From assembly GCF_017875645.1 (NCBI RefSeq), contig NZ_JAGGMR010000001.1, positions 1,364,001-1,428,000 of the forward strand: a stretch of 64,000 bases of DNA, given 5' to 3'. Made by a program: the position numbers and the translations under genes. Below, one piece after another: positions 25,965 to 35,174 of this stretch. The notes beneath the pieces were generated by a model that saw only the letters and a list, made by a program, of their open reading frames with translations, made no database searches and was not told the origin of the DNA. Every line of letters begins with the position of its first letter. The first letter of the stretch is position 1. This DNA comes from Nocardia goodfellowii (GTDB lineage Bacteria > Actinomycetota > Actinomycetes > Mycobacteriales > Mycobacteriaceae).

Positions 25965-27290
25965 ATGTCGACAGCCTCCGCCCCGCCCGAGTCGGTGCCG
26001 TTGCGCACCGCGCTGCGCGCGAGTCCGGGTGTGCTGCGCTTGGCGATCATGCGTTTCGCCGGGCAGTTCGGCGACGGGATGTTCCAGGCCGCGCTGTCCG
26101 GCGCGATCCTGTTCAATCCGGAGCGCGAGACCGATCCGCTCGCCATCGCCGCCGGTTTCGCCGTGCTGCTGCTGCCGTATTCGCTGATCGGGCCGTATGC
26201 CGGTGCGCTGCTGGATCGATGGGACCGGCGCGCGGTGCTGTTGGTGGCCAACATCGCGCGGGCGGTGCTGATCGGCGCGGTCGCGCTGGGGCTGCTGGCC
26301 GGGATCGGCGAGACGCCGCTGTTGCTCGGCGCGCTGGCGGTGGTCGGGATCAGCAGGTTCGTGCTGGCGGGGGTGTCGGCGGCGTTGCCACGGGTGCTGG
26401 CGCAGCAGTGGCTGGTGCCGATGAACTCGGTGTTCGCGACGGTCGCTTCGGGATGTGCCGGGGTGGGCGCGGCGGCCGCGGTGGGGATCATCGGGGTGCT
26501 CGGCGCGGGTGATTTCGCCGCGGCGGTGGCGGTCGGGGTGAGCGCCGCCGGATCGGTGCTCGGCGCGCTGCTCGCGACGGGGTTCCGGGCCCGGGTGCTC
26601 GGGCCGGCGGACGGAACCGCGGGCCGGGAGAGCGCGGTGCGCGCGATCGCGACGGGGCTGCGCACCGGAGCGGCGGCGGTGTGGCAGTCGGCGCAGGTGA
26701 CCACCGCGATGATCGGCATCGGGGCGCATCGAATCGTGTTCGGCACCAACACGTTGATCATGGTGCTGGTGTTGCGGCAGCCACCGGCGGGCGGCTCGGG
26801 ACTGGGCAGTGGGTTGCTCGGTTTCGGGGTCGCGATCACCGCGGTCGCCTCGGGCATGCTGGTGGCCGCTGTCGTCGCGCCGCTGGTGATTCCGCGGCTC
26901 GGACGGCCGCGCACCGTGGTGGCGGGCTTGCTGACCGCGACACTGGTGCAACTGATGCTGGTCACGCCGATCGCGGTGGCCGAGTCCGGGCCGATCGCCC
27001 AGTACGCGCAGCATCTGCTGCTGGCCGGGGCGTTCCTGTTCGGGCTGGCCGGGCAGACGATCAAGCTGACCGGTGACGCGACAATGCAGATCGATATCGA
27101 CGATGCTCGGCGCGGGCAGGTGTTCGCGCTACAGGACACCGTCTTCAATATCGCCTTCGTACTGGCGATAGCCGTTGCGGCGCTGGCGATTCCCGCCGAC
27201 GGACGATCGCTGCCGGTGGTATCGGCCGGTGCGGCAGTGTATTTCGCCGGAATAGTCGCGATCGCGCTGAATGCGCGGCGGGCGCGTTAG
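25965..27290 (+). CDS. MFS transporter
   Basis: 441 aa with about 12 predicted membrane helices. The N-terminal half shows MRFAGQFGDGMFQAALSGAI and the loop LLDRWDRRAVLLVANIARA, typical of the MFS_3 group of exporters related to EntS and macrolide pumps. The substrate is unknown and no adjacent biosynthetic genes hint at one. Its stop overlaps the end of the convergent gene at 27287 by 4 nt, so no terminator separates them. Confidence 0.88.
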   Translation: MSTASAPPESVPLRTALRASPGVLRLAIMRFAGQFGDGMFQAALSGAILFNPERETDPLAIAAGFAVLLLPYSLIGPYAGALLDRWDRRAVLLVANIARAVLIGAVALGLLAGIGETPLLLGALAVVGISRFVLAGVSAALPRVLAQQWLVPMNSVFATVASGCAGVGAAAAVGIIGVLGAGDFAAAVAVGVSAAGSVLGALLATGFRARVLGPADGTAGRESAVRAIATGLRTGAAAVWQSAQVTTAMIGIGAHRIVFGTNTLIMVLVLRQPPAGGSGLGSGLLGFGVAITAVASGMLVAAVVAPLVIPRLGRPRTVVAGLLTATLVQLMLVTPIAVAESGPIAQYAQHLLLAGAFLFGLAGQTIKLTGDATMQIDIDDARRGQVFALQDTVFNIAFVLAIAVAALAIPADGRSLPVVSAGAAVYFAGIVAIALNARRAR

Positions 27291-27772
27291 TCGTTGCGCC
27301 AGGAGTCCTCGGCCTGCTCCGGTGGTTCGAACTCGCGCAGCGGTGCGCGCAGCGAATCATGGGGCAGGACAGGATATTCCGCGAGTACGCGATCGAGGTC
27401 GGCGGTCACGATATTGTCCGGAGCCGGCCCCCGGTCCGGCTCGGTCTCGAGCCCCGGTTCGGGACGGATGGTCCACTCCAGTGGCTCGTTGGCCGAGTCG
27501 AAGCCGGTGACCAGGTGATTCCAGGTGCCCAGGCCGGACGGGTCGGTGTAGAAGTGGTCGAGGATTCCGTCGTCGGTCAGGTCGAGCGCGGCCACATCGG
27601 CGACACCGGTGCCGTGCGTATCCCACAGCGCGTCGTCGAGGAGGCCGTCGCCGTCGAAATCCAACTGCACCGCGTCGACCGTGCCGGTGCGGGCCAATTC
27701 CAGATCCGCCGGTGACGACCAGACATGGACCTCACCGTCACCCGTCCCGAAGACGTATTCGATATCGCTCAT
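27287..27772 (-). CDS. Acidic protein with calcium-loop-like repeats (DUF6802-like)
   Basis: 161 aa, strongly acidic, no signal peptide. Three Asp-rich loops in tandem: DFDGDGLLDDALWDTHGTG, ALDLTDDGILDH and YTDPSGLG, each like the DxDxDG loops of EF-hand/dockerin or thrombospondin type-3 proteins. The spacing suggests a small solenoid of repeats ending near residue 90. The C terminus is Pro/Glu-rich. I place it with actinobacterial DUF6802-type proteins from memory; function unknown. Its 3' end overlaps that of the MFS gene. Confidence 0.75.
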   Translation of the reverse strand: MSDIEYVFGTGDGEVHVWSSPADLELARTGTVDAVQLDFDGDGLLDDALWDTHGTGVADVAALDLTDDGILDHFYTDPSGLGTWNHLVTGFDSANEPLEWTIRPEPGLETEPDRGPAPDNIVTADLDRVLAEYPVLPHDSLRAPLREFEPPEQAEDSWRND

Positions 27773-27920
27773 ATCCAGTTGGACGCAGGCCAGCGGTTTC
27801 CGGTTCCATATCGAATGTATTCCGACCGCCCGGCCTCCCGCGCCCGCGCACCGACTCGGGTAAGTTGATCCTCCCGCGCTGCCCCCGTACGAGCCGAATC
27901 GACCAGGGAGTCAACAGATC

Positions 27921-29480
27921 ATGGGATTGCTGCCGGAGAAACTGGATGCGCCAGTGGTCTTCGGAGCGGTCCTAGCCGGACTGCTCTGCGTGCCGTCCCC
28001 GGCGCAGGCCGACCCGCATCCGTGGGCGCCGCCGCCGGTGAATCTGTGCGGCGAGGTCGGCTTCGATCCGCTGCTGCGGCAACCCGACCCCAGTCTGCCG
28101 CCTCCGCCGCCGGTCCAGATTCCGCCGAGGATCGAGATTCCGGTGCCGGTCCCCGAGTTCACCCCGGTGCCGGTGCCCGATCCGCCGCAGGACAACACGC
28201 GCGTCAAGTCGGAGCCACTGCCCGCCGATCCGTGCCGCAACCCGTGTCCGGATGTCCGGGACACTCCCGAGCCCGAGGAATCGACGGAACCGGAGACACC
28301 GGACACCGGGTCGGGTTCCGGTTCGAGTTCGGGTTCGGGCCGGTTCGAGCTGCCGCGGCTGGAGATCAAGCCGGAGATCGAGCCCATTCCGATCCCGTAT
28401 CCGGGCGACGACGGGGCGGAACCGCAGCCTGCTCCGCCCCGGGTGGTGCACCCCGCCGAACCCGGGCCGGTCGCCGAGCCGGTGGCCGGCCCGCAGGTCG
28501 AGCGGGTGGAGTTGGTCAGCCAGGTCACCGGCCACGGCTCGCTCAACCGTACCGATTTGCGCTGGCAGGTCGACGGCACCGACCTGGGCCTGATGTGGGA
28601 GACCGAGCCCGGGAAGGTGGCCGTGGTCTTCGGCGACACCTTCGGTGCCGGCTGGGTGACCGGCGGAGCGGGCGGCCCGGACTGGCGCAGCAATGTGCTC
28701 GGGTTCAGCACCGACCGTCACCTCGAAGACGGTCTGACCATCGACTCCTTCGTGCAGGACAGCCGCTGCCACGCGGCCGAATTCCTGGCCAGTCGCAAGA
28801 TCAAGAACTGGGAGACCACGGTCATCCCGACCTCGGGATTCGCACTGGGTGCCCGCCAGTACCTGAGCTACATGTCGGTGAACCGCTGGAGCCGCATCCC
28901 CGGGCTGTGGTCCACCAACTACGGCGGTATCGCCTACTCCGACGACGGCGGCAGCACCTGGGTCAAAGACGAGCATGCCAAGTGGGACAACATGTTCGGC
29001 CGCGGCCGCTTCCAGGTCGCCGCCATGGTCCCGCAGGGCGACTACGTCTACATGTTCGGCACACCCAACGGCCGGATCGGCATGATCGCGCTGGCCCGCG
29101 TGCCCAAGGCCGAGGTGCTCAACAAGTCGGCTTACCAGTACTGGGTCGACGGCAACTGGGCGCCCGCCGCCGAAAACGGCGCCGACCCGATCGTGCTCGG
29201 GCTCGCGAGCGAGATCTCGGTCCGCTACGACGCGGCCGCGGAACAATGGCAGATGGTTTACCTGGACCCGGGTAAGGGCGCCATCGTCGTCCGCAATGCC
29301 GCCGCGCCCCAGGGTATTTGGACCGAAGCCGCGACCCTGGTCACCACCGCCGACTATCCGAAGTCCTACGGCGGCTTCATCCACCCCTGGTCCACCAGCG
29401 AGGATCTCTACTTCACCATGTCGGCGTGGGACAGCTACAACGTCTATCTGATGCGGGCGAAGCTGAAACCGTCCGAGTGA
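27921..29480 (+). CDS. Secreted DUF4185 domain protein with a Pro/Glu-rich spacer
   Basis: 519 aa. Signal peptide (residues 1-30, VFGAVLAGLLCVPSPAQADP). Residues about 35-185 are a low-complexity spacer rich in Pro, Glu, Ser and Gly, likely spanning the cell wall. From about residue 190 (VELVSQVTGHGSLNRTDLRW) comes DUF4185, a beta-propeller-like domain with VVFGDTFGAGW and YSDDGGSTWVKDE, reminiscent of sialidase Asp-box repeats. DUF4185 proteins occur in mycolata and phages and are suspected carbohydrate-binding or hydrolytic proteins. The stop is one base from the stop of convergent ugpC. Confidence 0.85.
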   Translation: MGLLPEKLDAPVVFGAVLAGLLCVPSPAQADPHPWAPPPVNLCGEVGFDPLLRQPDPSLPPPPPVQIPPRIEIPVPVPEFTPVPVPDPPQDNTRVKSEPLPADPCRNPCPDVRDTPEPEESTEPETPDTGSGSGSSSGSGRFELPRLEIKPEIEPIPIPYPGDDGAEPQPAPPRVVHPAEPGPVAEPVAGPQVERVELVSQVTGHGSLNRTDLRWQVDGTDLGLMWETEPGKVAVVFGDTFGAGWVTGGAGGPDWRSNVLGFSTDRHLEDGLTIDSFVQDSRCHAAEFLASRKIKNWETTVIPTSGFALGARQYLSYMSVNRWSRIPGLWSTNYGGIAYSDDGGSTWVKDEHAKWDNMFGRGRFQVAAMVPQGDYVYMFGTPNGRIGMIALARVPKAEVLNKSAYQYWVDGNWAPAAENGADPIVLGLASEISVRYDAAAEQWQMVYLDPGKGAIVVRNAAAPQGIWTEAATLVTTADYPKSYGGFIHPWSTSEDLYFTMSAWDSYNVYLMRAKLKPSE

Positions 29481-29481
29481 G

Positions 29482-30561
29482 TCAGCGCAGGCGCTGCTCG
29501 GTCTCGGCGTCGAAGAAGAAGATCTCGTCCAGCTTGGGCCGCAGCCGCAGCCGCTCGCCCAGGGCGATCTGGAAGTGCCGGTCGACGCGGGCGACGACCT
29601 TCCCGGAGCGGCTGGACCACGCCGCGGTGATCGGGTGGCTGTAGACGAAGGATTCGGCGCCGAGCTCCTCGAGCAGTTCGGCGTCGACCGCCAGGCTGTT
29701 GTCGGGATCGGTGGTGACTTCCCAGGATTCGGGGCGGATACCGATGATCACGCGGGCCTGGGAGTTGTTGTTGGGCACCGCGATCCGGAGGTCCTCGAGC
29801 ACCGCGTGACCATCTTCGACGGGCGCCTCGAGCAGGTTCATGCCCGGTGAACCGATGAAGCCGGCGACGAAAGTGTTCAGCGGGTTGTCGTAGAGCTCGC
29901 GCGGTGCGGCGATCTGCTGGAGTTTGCCGTCGAGCATGACCGCGACCCGATGCCCCATCGTCATGGCCTCGACTTGATCGTGGGTGACATAGACGGTGGT
30001 GGTGCCGAGCCGTTTTTGCAGGGCGGCGATCTGCGAGCGGGTGCTGACCCGGAGTTTGGCGTCCAGGTTGGACAGCGGCTCGTCCATGCAGAAGACCCGC
30101 GGGCGGCGCACGATGGCGCGCCCCATGGCGACCCGCTGCCGCTGGCCACCGGAGAGTTTCGCCGGTTTGCGATCCAGCAGCGCTTCGAGTTCGAGCATTT
30201 TCGCGGCTTCCAGCACCCGGACCTTGGTGTCGGACTTGCTCATTCCCATATTGCGTAGCGCGAAGCCCATGTTCTCGGCGACGGTCATATTGGGGTAGAG
30301 CGCGTAGGACTGGAAGACCATGGCGACGTCCCGGGCCCTGGGCGGCAATCCGGTGACGTCCTTGCCGTCGATCAGGATGCGGCCCCGCTCCACCGATTCC
30401 AGGCCCGCGAGCATGCGCAGGCTGGTGGATTTGCCGCAGCCCGACGGGCCGACGAGGACGATGAATTCCCCGTCGGCGATGTCGAGTTCGAGGTTGTCGA
30501 CAGCAGGGCTCGGCGCACCGGGATACTGGTGCGTCACCCCGTCGAAGTGCACTGTCGCCAT
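29482..30561 (-). CDS. ugpC: ABC transporter ATPase UgpC
   Basis: 359 aa, cytoplasmic ATPase of a CUT1-type sugar importer. Walker A is GPSGCGKST, the signature [15 protein letters not shown], Walker [17 protein letters not shown], and the H-loop [16 protein letters not shown]. The C-terminal regulatory OB-fold region begins at about residue 240, as in MalK/UgpC/MsmK. It follows ugpB by 23 nt, last in the ugpAEBC order known from M. tuberculosis (Rv2832c-Rv2835c). ATPases of this type can serve more than one importer. Confidence 0.93.
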   Translation of the reverse strand: MATVHFDGVTHQYPGAPSPAVDNLELDIADGEFIVLVGPSGCGKSTSLRMLAGLESVERGRILIDGKDVTGLPPRARDVAMVFQSYALYPNMTVAENMGFALRNMGMSKSDTKVRVLEAAKMLELEALLDRKPAKLSGGQRQRVAMGRAIVRRPRVFCMDEPLSNLDAKLRVSTRSQIAALQKRLGTTTVYVTHDQVEAMTMGHRVAVMLDGKLQQIAAPRELYDNPLNTFVAGFIGSPGMNLLEAPVEDGHAVLEDLRIAVPNNNSQARVIIGIRPESWEVTTDPDNSLAVDAELLEELGAESFVYSHPITAAWSSRSGKVVARVDRHFQIALGERLRLRPKLDEIFFFDAETEQRLR

Positions 30562-30584
30562 GCTGTTTGTCTCCTGACGTGTTG

Positions 30585-31955
30585 CTACTTGGGCAGTTTC
30601 GGGGTGATCTGCCGGTCGATGATGGCCTGCAGCTGGGTGGTCACTCCGGCGAAGACCGTGGCCGGGTCGGCATTCTGCAGACCGATCTGTTCCAGCCCGG
30701 TACCGATGATCTGGTCGCCGCCCGGCACGAATACCCGGGCGTAGTCCTGCGACTTGGTCACCGCCAGCTGGTCGATGGCGACCTTGGAGTTCGGATTCTT
30801 CGCCAGGAATTCCTGCTCGCTCGGATCACTGACCGCCGATTTGCGGACCGGCATGTAGCCGGTGTTCTGCGAGAAGTACGCGGTGTTGGTGGCATTGGTG
30901 ATGAACTCGATGAACTTGAGCGCGTTCACCTTCCGCTCATCGGAGATGCGCGACGGGATGGCCAGGCCCGCGCCGCCGGTGGTGACGCCCGGACCGTTCG
31001 GGTGCGGCAGGAACGCGGTGCCGAAACTCAGCTTGCCCTCGGCGTTCTTGGTGATGCCGCGCAGATCGCCGGTGGAGGCGATACAGGAGGCGATGACGCC
31101 GGCGCCGAAATCGACCGCGATCTGCGGCTTGATGCCCGCGTACTTCTTGGTGTGGATCATGTCCCGCAGGAACTGACCGGCCTTGATGGTGTTGGGGTCG
31201 TTGAACTTCAGCGTCCACTTGTCGGAGTAGGCGCCGCCGAAGGTCCAGTTCGGTCCCTGGAAGGTCCAGGCCAGGTAGTTCTTGGCGTCACCCCAGCCGT
31301 GCGCGAGCTTGTCCGGGCCGACGACGGCCTGAATCCGCGGACCCCACTCGTCGAACTCCTGCCAGCTGTTCGGACCGCGGTCCGGCAGACCGGCTTTGGA
31401 CCACACGTCCTTGTTGTAATAGAACAGCGGGGTCGAGCGGGCGTAGGGCAGTGCGTAGTGCTTGCCGTTGAACAGGTAGTCCGCCGCCAGCGAGTCGACG
31501 TAGTCGTCGAGCTTCACCCCGGCGTCGCCGAAGTGCCCGTCCAGCGGTTCGATGGTGCCGTTGAGCGCGTAGTTGAACCACCAGACGTCCGACAGCACAA
31601 CCACATCGGGCAGATCACCGCCGGACAGCGCCGCGTTGAACTTCTGCGACACCTCCTCGTAGTTCTTGCCCGCGTCGACCAGGTTCACCTTCAGGTCGGG
31701 ATAGGCGGCCTGGAATCGGTTGATCAGCTCCAGCTCGAAATCCTTCGAGGTGCCGGGATGGTTGGACCAGAACGAGATGGTCTTGCTGTCACCGCCCTGC
31801 TTGCTGCCGCTGCCGCCGCCCGCACACGCGGTGAGCAGGGCGCCGGCGGCGGCCGCGCCGGTCAAGCCGATGAAGCCGCGCCGCGACAGCGCCGGGAACC
31901 GGGAATCGGCGGACCGCGCCGCGGGCGGGGTGGATGGGTGCTGTGATCGGGACAC
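30585..31955 (-). CDS. ugpB: Glycerophosphodiester-binding lipoprotein UgpB
   Basis: 456 aa from the GTG at 31955, which has AGGAG six nt upstream; the frame is open 9 codons more. The signal has twin arginines (LSRRGFIGLTG) and a lipobox LLTAC, so it is probably a Tat-exported lipoprotein. The mature part follows M. tuberculosis UgpB closely, as I recall it: FWSNHPGTS, DAGKNYEEVSQKFNAAL, YARSTPLFYYNK, WTFQGPNWTFGGAYSDKWTL. Mycobacterial UgpB binds glycerophosphocholine rather than glycerol 3-phosphate (known). Lies between ugpE and ugpC. Confidence 0.92.
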   Translation of the reverse strand: MSRSQHPSTPPAARSADSRFPALSRRGFIGLTGAAAAGALLTACAGGGSGSKQGGDSKTISFWSNHPGTSKDFELELINRFQAAYPDLKVNLVDAGKNYEEVSQKFNAALSGGDLPDVVVLSDVWWFNYALNGTIEPLDGHFGDAGVKLDDYVDSLAADYLFNGKHYALPYARSTPLFYYNKDVWSKAGLPDRGPNSWQEFDEWGPRIQAVVGPDKLAHGWGDAKNYLAWTFQGPNWTFGGAYSDKWTLKFNDPNTIKAGQFLRDMIHTKKYAGIKPQIAVDFGAGVIASCIASTGDLRGITKNAEGKLSFGTAFLPHPNGPGVTTGGAGLAIPSRISDERKVNALKFIEFITNATNTAYFSQNTGYMPVRKSAVSDPSEQEFLAKNPNSKVAIDQLAVTKSQDYARVFVPGGDQIIGTGLEQIGLQNADPATVFAGVTTQLQAIIDRQITPKLPK

Positions 31956-31965
31956 CTGGATCTCC

Positions 31966-32832
31966 TTAACCTTTGACCGCACCCGAGGTGAGGCCTTTGA
32001 TCATGTGACGTTGCAGGAGCAGGAACACCACGAGGATCGGCAGCATCGTCAGCAATGTCCCCGACATCACCGGGCCCCAGTTGGTGACGCTCGGATTCTC
32101 GGTGTTCTGCAGCAGAGTCAGGCCGACGGGCAGTGTCGCGACATCGGTGGTGTCGGCCATCAGGAACGGCCAGAGATATTCGTTCCACTCGTTGACCAGC
32201 GTGACGACCGCGAACGCGACCATGGTGGGCCCGGACATCGGCAGCACCACCCGGGTGAGCAGGCGCCACCAGCCCGCGCCGTCCATGCGCGCGGCCTCGA
32301 TCACTTCGCTCGGCAGTGACAGGAAGTGGTTGCGCATCAGGAAAGTGCCGAAGGCGACGCCGCAGAGCGGAACGATGATGCCCTGGAAGGTATTTCGCCA
32401 GCCTAGCTGGGCGATCAGCGCGTAGTTGGAGATCACCGTGATCTGGTTCGGCACCATCAGCGCGGCGATGATCACCAGGAACACGAAGGTCTTGCCGGGG
32501 AAGCGCAGGAAGACCAGCCCGTAGGCGCTGAAGATGCCGAGGACGAACTTCACCGCCGCGATCACACCGGTGATGACCAGCGAATTCCGCAGGAAGGTCC
32601 AATACGGCAGCGTGGTGGTGGCCTCGCTGTAGTTCTCCGGATGCCAGCTGTGCGGCCAGTACACCGCGGGCTGCACATAGATGTCGGGGCGCGCCTTGAA
32701 CGAGGTGATGAAGATCCAGAACAGCGGCACCCCGACGATGATCAGTACGCACACCATGGCGGCGTAGCCGAGCACCGTCACCAGGCGCTGCCGGCGCCGG
32801 TACGAAAGTGTTTCCACAGCAGGAGTTTTCAC
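31966..32832 (-). CDS. ugpE: ABC transporter permease UgpE
   Basis: 288 aa from the GTG at 32832, which overlaps the ugpA stop as GTGA. Six predicted membrane helices. The EAA loop that contacts the ATPase reads EVIEAARMDGAGWWRLLTRVVLP. Partner of UgpA in importing glycerophosphodiesters. The long upstream extension of this frame overlaps ugpA and is not real coding sequence. Confidence 0.93.
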   Translation of the reverse strand: MKTPAVETLSYRRRQRLVTVLGYAAMVCVLIIVGVPLFWIFITSFKARPDIYVQPAVYWPHSWHPENYSEATTTLPYWTFLRNSLVITGVIAAVKFVLGIFSAYGLVFLRFPGKTFVFLVIIAALMVPNQITVISNYALIAQLGWRNTFQGIIVPLCGVAFGTFLMRNHFLSLPSEVIEAARMDGAGWWRLLTRVVLPMSGPTMVAFAVVTLVNEWNEYLWPFLMADTTDVATLPVGLTLLQNTENPSVTNWGPVMSGTLLTMLPILVVFLLLQRHMIKGLTSGAVKG

Positions 32833-33872
32833 CGTTCGCCTCGATCCATGATGCGCACCTGCACCAGCGTCACGATGAGCAGCACCAGGAACATGATGGT
32901 GGCCACGGTCGCGCCGTAGCCCGCGCGGAAGTTGCGGAACGACTCCTCGTACACCTGGTAGACCATCGTCATGGTGCCGGTGCCGAGCGGCCCGCCGCGG
33001 GTCATCACATTGATGATGTCGAAGACCTGCAGTGAGTTCAGCAGCACCGTGATGGACAGGAAGAACGTCGTCGGACGCAGTTGCGGCAGCAGCACTTTGG
33101 TGAATGTGGTCCAGCGGCTCGCGCCGTCGATCTCGGCGGCCTCCATCAACTCGGCCCGAACGCCTTGCAGCGCGGCCAGATAGATGACGAAGCTGTAGCC
33201 GAGGTTCTTCCAGATGTAGGTCACCGTCACCATGAACAGCGCCCAGTCCGGGTCTTGATAGAAGTCGGGCACCTTGTCCACGCCGATCCGGTGCAGCAGA
33301 TCCTGCACCAGGCCGAAGCTGGGATCGAAGATGAACTGGAAGGCCACGCCGATGGCGGCGCCGGAGATCACGAACGGCGCGAAGATGGCCGAGCGGACCA
33401 TATTGCGGCCGAACAGCTTCCGGTCCAGCAGCAGCGCCAGTGCCAGACCCAGCACCATGGATCCGGCCACGGCGGCCACGGTGAAGATCAGGGTGTTGGA
33501 GACGATCTGCCAGGAGTCGTCGCGGCCGAACCACTCGGTGTAGTTCTCGAATCCGATGTAGGTGACGAACTGGTCGGAGATATTGAAGTCGGTGAACGAG
33601 AGCCGGATGTTGTCGACCAGCGGCCGGTAGACGAACAGCGTGAGCAGCGCGAGATTCGGAGCTACCAGCACGAAGAACAGCGCGTAGTCCTGCCACGGCC
33701 GTCCGCGCCAACCCTTACCTCGGGGTTGCGGGAGTACACGCTCGGGTCTGGATCGCACCGCGGAAGCCTTACGGCGCGCAGCTAATAGAGAGTTAACGCC
33801 GCCGGGCGGCGAGCTGAACACTGTCCCTACCCGCCCCGCCGGCTTGGCCTCCTGCCGTCCCCGTGTGCGCAT
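32829..33872 (-). CDS. ugpA: ABC transporter permease UgpA
   Basis: Up to 347 aa from the ATG at 33872; a GTG at 33821 gives 330 aa and is equally possible, neither start having a strong ribosome-binding site. A basic N terminus of 50-60 residues precedes six membrane helices starting YALFFVLVAPNLALLTLF. The EAA loop reads ELMEAAEIDGASRWTTFTKVLLP. First gene of the ugpAEBC operon, so the promoter should lie in the short gap before ldt (33873-33948); I see no clear PhoP box there. Confidence 0.92.
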   Translation of the reverse strand: MRTRGRQEAKPAGRVGTVFSSPPGGVNSLLAARRKASAVRSRPERVLPQPRGKGWRGRPWQDYALFFVLVAPNLALLTLFVYRPLVDNIRLSFTDFNISDQFVTYIGFENYTEWFGRDDSWQIVSNTLIFTVAAVAGSMVLGLALALLLDRKLFGRNMVRSAIFAPFVISGAAIGVAFQFIFDPSFGLVQDLLHRIGVDKVPDFYQDPDWALFMVTVTYIWKNLGYSFVIYLAALQGVRAELMEAAEIDGASRWTTFTKVLLPQLRPTTFFLSITVLLNSLQVFDIINVMTRGGPLGTGTMTMVYQVYEESFRNFRAGYGATVATIMFLVLLIVTLVQVRIMDRGER

Positions 33873-33948
33873 GCGCGCAAGTGAACCAAGGAGCGGACAA
33901 ACCGGTCAGCGAATTCGCCGAATTGATCTTTAAGTTCCCGGGGAACGA

Positions 33949-33979
33949 CGAAGGGCCACCGGAAACCGGTGGCCCTTCG
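33949..33979 (-). terminator. Hairpin terminator after the L,D-transpeptidase gene
   Basis: A perfect 14-bp inverted repeat (CGAAGGGCCACCGG and CCGGTGGCCCTTCG) around an AAA loop, 18 nt beyond the stop of the transpeptidase gene and before ugpA. Confidence 0.85.
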
Positions 33980-33997
33980 GGTATCAGCGGGTGCGGA

Positions 33998-34897
33998 TCA
34001 GTTCCAGTCGCCCAGACCGTCACGCGCGTTGAGGGTGCCGCCGGTGGTGTTCTGCACGATCACCGGGTCGCCCCGCTTGACGTTCTCGAAGAACCAGCGG
34101 CCGTTCTCGGTGCTCACGTTCAAGCAACCGTGGCTCGCGTTCGAAACGCCCTGCTGCGCGACCGACCACGGTGCGGCGTGCACGAAGATGCCGCTGTTGG
34201 AGATGCGGGTGGCGTATTCGACCTCGACCTTGTAGCCCTCCGGATCGGTGATCGGCACACCGTAGGTGGAGGAATCCATCGTCATCTTCCGCAGCTGCTC
34301 GCCGACGATGTAGATGCCGTTGGGGGTTTCGTGCTTCGGCTTGCCCATCGAGATGGGCATGGTCTGCACGACCTCGCCGTTGCGGGTGATGGTCATGGTG
34401 TGGGTGGCGTCGTCGGCGGTGGCGATGACCGCGTCACCGATCCGGAACGCGCTGCGGGTGCCGCCCGCCTCGACCGTCACCTCGGTGTTGTCCGGCCAGA
34501 AATCGTTCGGCCGGAAACGCACCTGCTTGTCGCCCCACCAGGTGAAGTGGCCGGGCGCGGGCTTGGACGACGTCACCTTGATGACCTTCTCCACGGCCGC
34601 GCGGTCGCCCTCGGCGATGGGATCCTTGAAGTTGATGATGATCGGCTGCGCGACGCCCACCGTCTCGCCGTCGGCGATATTGATGCTCGGCGGCGCGAAG
34701 GTGATCTTCGGCGCGGGATCGGTGGCCGAGGAGCCCAGCCCGGGGAAACCGGGGATCAGCGGTTCGGCCTGAGCCGGCGCGACGATCAGGGCACCGGCCG
34801 CTGCCACCGCCGCGGACAATAGGACGCCCTGCCGCAGGCGGCGGGATAGCCGGGATTGCGATCTCGGCGACGACCTGTTGTGCGAACCGGCATGCAT
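33998..34897 (-). CDS. L,D-transpeptidase, secreted
   Basis: 299 aa from the ATG at 34897, which has GAGG five nt upstream; an ATG at 34912 is possible. The signal peptide ends near APAQA. An Ig-like domain (about 55-150, with WWGDKQVRFRPNDFWPDNTEV) precedes the YkuD catalytic domain. The active-site motif is complete: VHAAPWSV, then NASHGCLNVS with the catalytic Cys and the H-G-C-x-N pattern. It makes 3-3 peptidoglycan cross-links. There is no lipobox, so it resembles the single-Ig mycobacterial LdtA (Rv0116c) more than the longer lipoprotein LdtB. Monocistronic. Confidence 0.92.
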   Translation of the reverse strand: MHAGSHNRSSPRSQSRLSRRLRQGVLLSAAVAAAGALIVAPAQAEPLIPGFPGLGSSATDPAPKITFAPPSINIADGETVGVAQPIIINFKDPIAEGDRAAVEKVIKVTSSKPAPGHFTWWGDKQVRFRPNDFWPDNTEVTVEAGGTRSAFRIGDAVIATADDATHTMTITRNGEVVQTMPISMGKPKHETPNGIYIVGEQLRKMTMDSSTYGVPITDPEGYKVEVEYATRISNSGIFVHAAPWSVAQQGVSNASHGCLNVSTENGRWFFENVKRGDPVIVQNTTGGTLNARDGLGDWN

Positions 34898-35144
34898 AGG
34901 TACCTCATCCATTCCAAGAAAATAGGTAGAACTGACCCGACCCCGTCCGTCCTTCCTACCTGCCGGGCGTGAACGGAATCCAGCGCGATTCGAGATTGAT
35001 ACGAGCCGACCGGCCGGTGTGTCCTACGACACAGAAGTCGTTGGTAGTAGCCAACATTCACCAAAGGTGCCGGTCACCTCGGCGAGTCCCGGGGGCCGCG
35101 GGATCCCGGCCGTCCGTACGGTTTACCGGAACACCAAACCGGTT

Positions 35145-35160
35145 CGTGACGAAGATCACG
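35145..35160. promoter_or_regulatory. Crp/Fnr-type operator
   Basis: CGTGA-N6-TCACG, a perfect match to the (C/T)GTGAN6TCAC(G/A) sites of mycobacterial CRP (Rv3676). It lies about 250 nt upstream of the ldt start and 15 nt beyond the stop of the gene at 35175, on whose side no start lies nearby. Far for direct activation of ldt unless a promoter lies well upstream. Confidence 0.55.
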
Positions 35161-35174
35161 TCTGGGAGGTGTTT

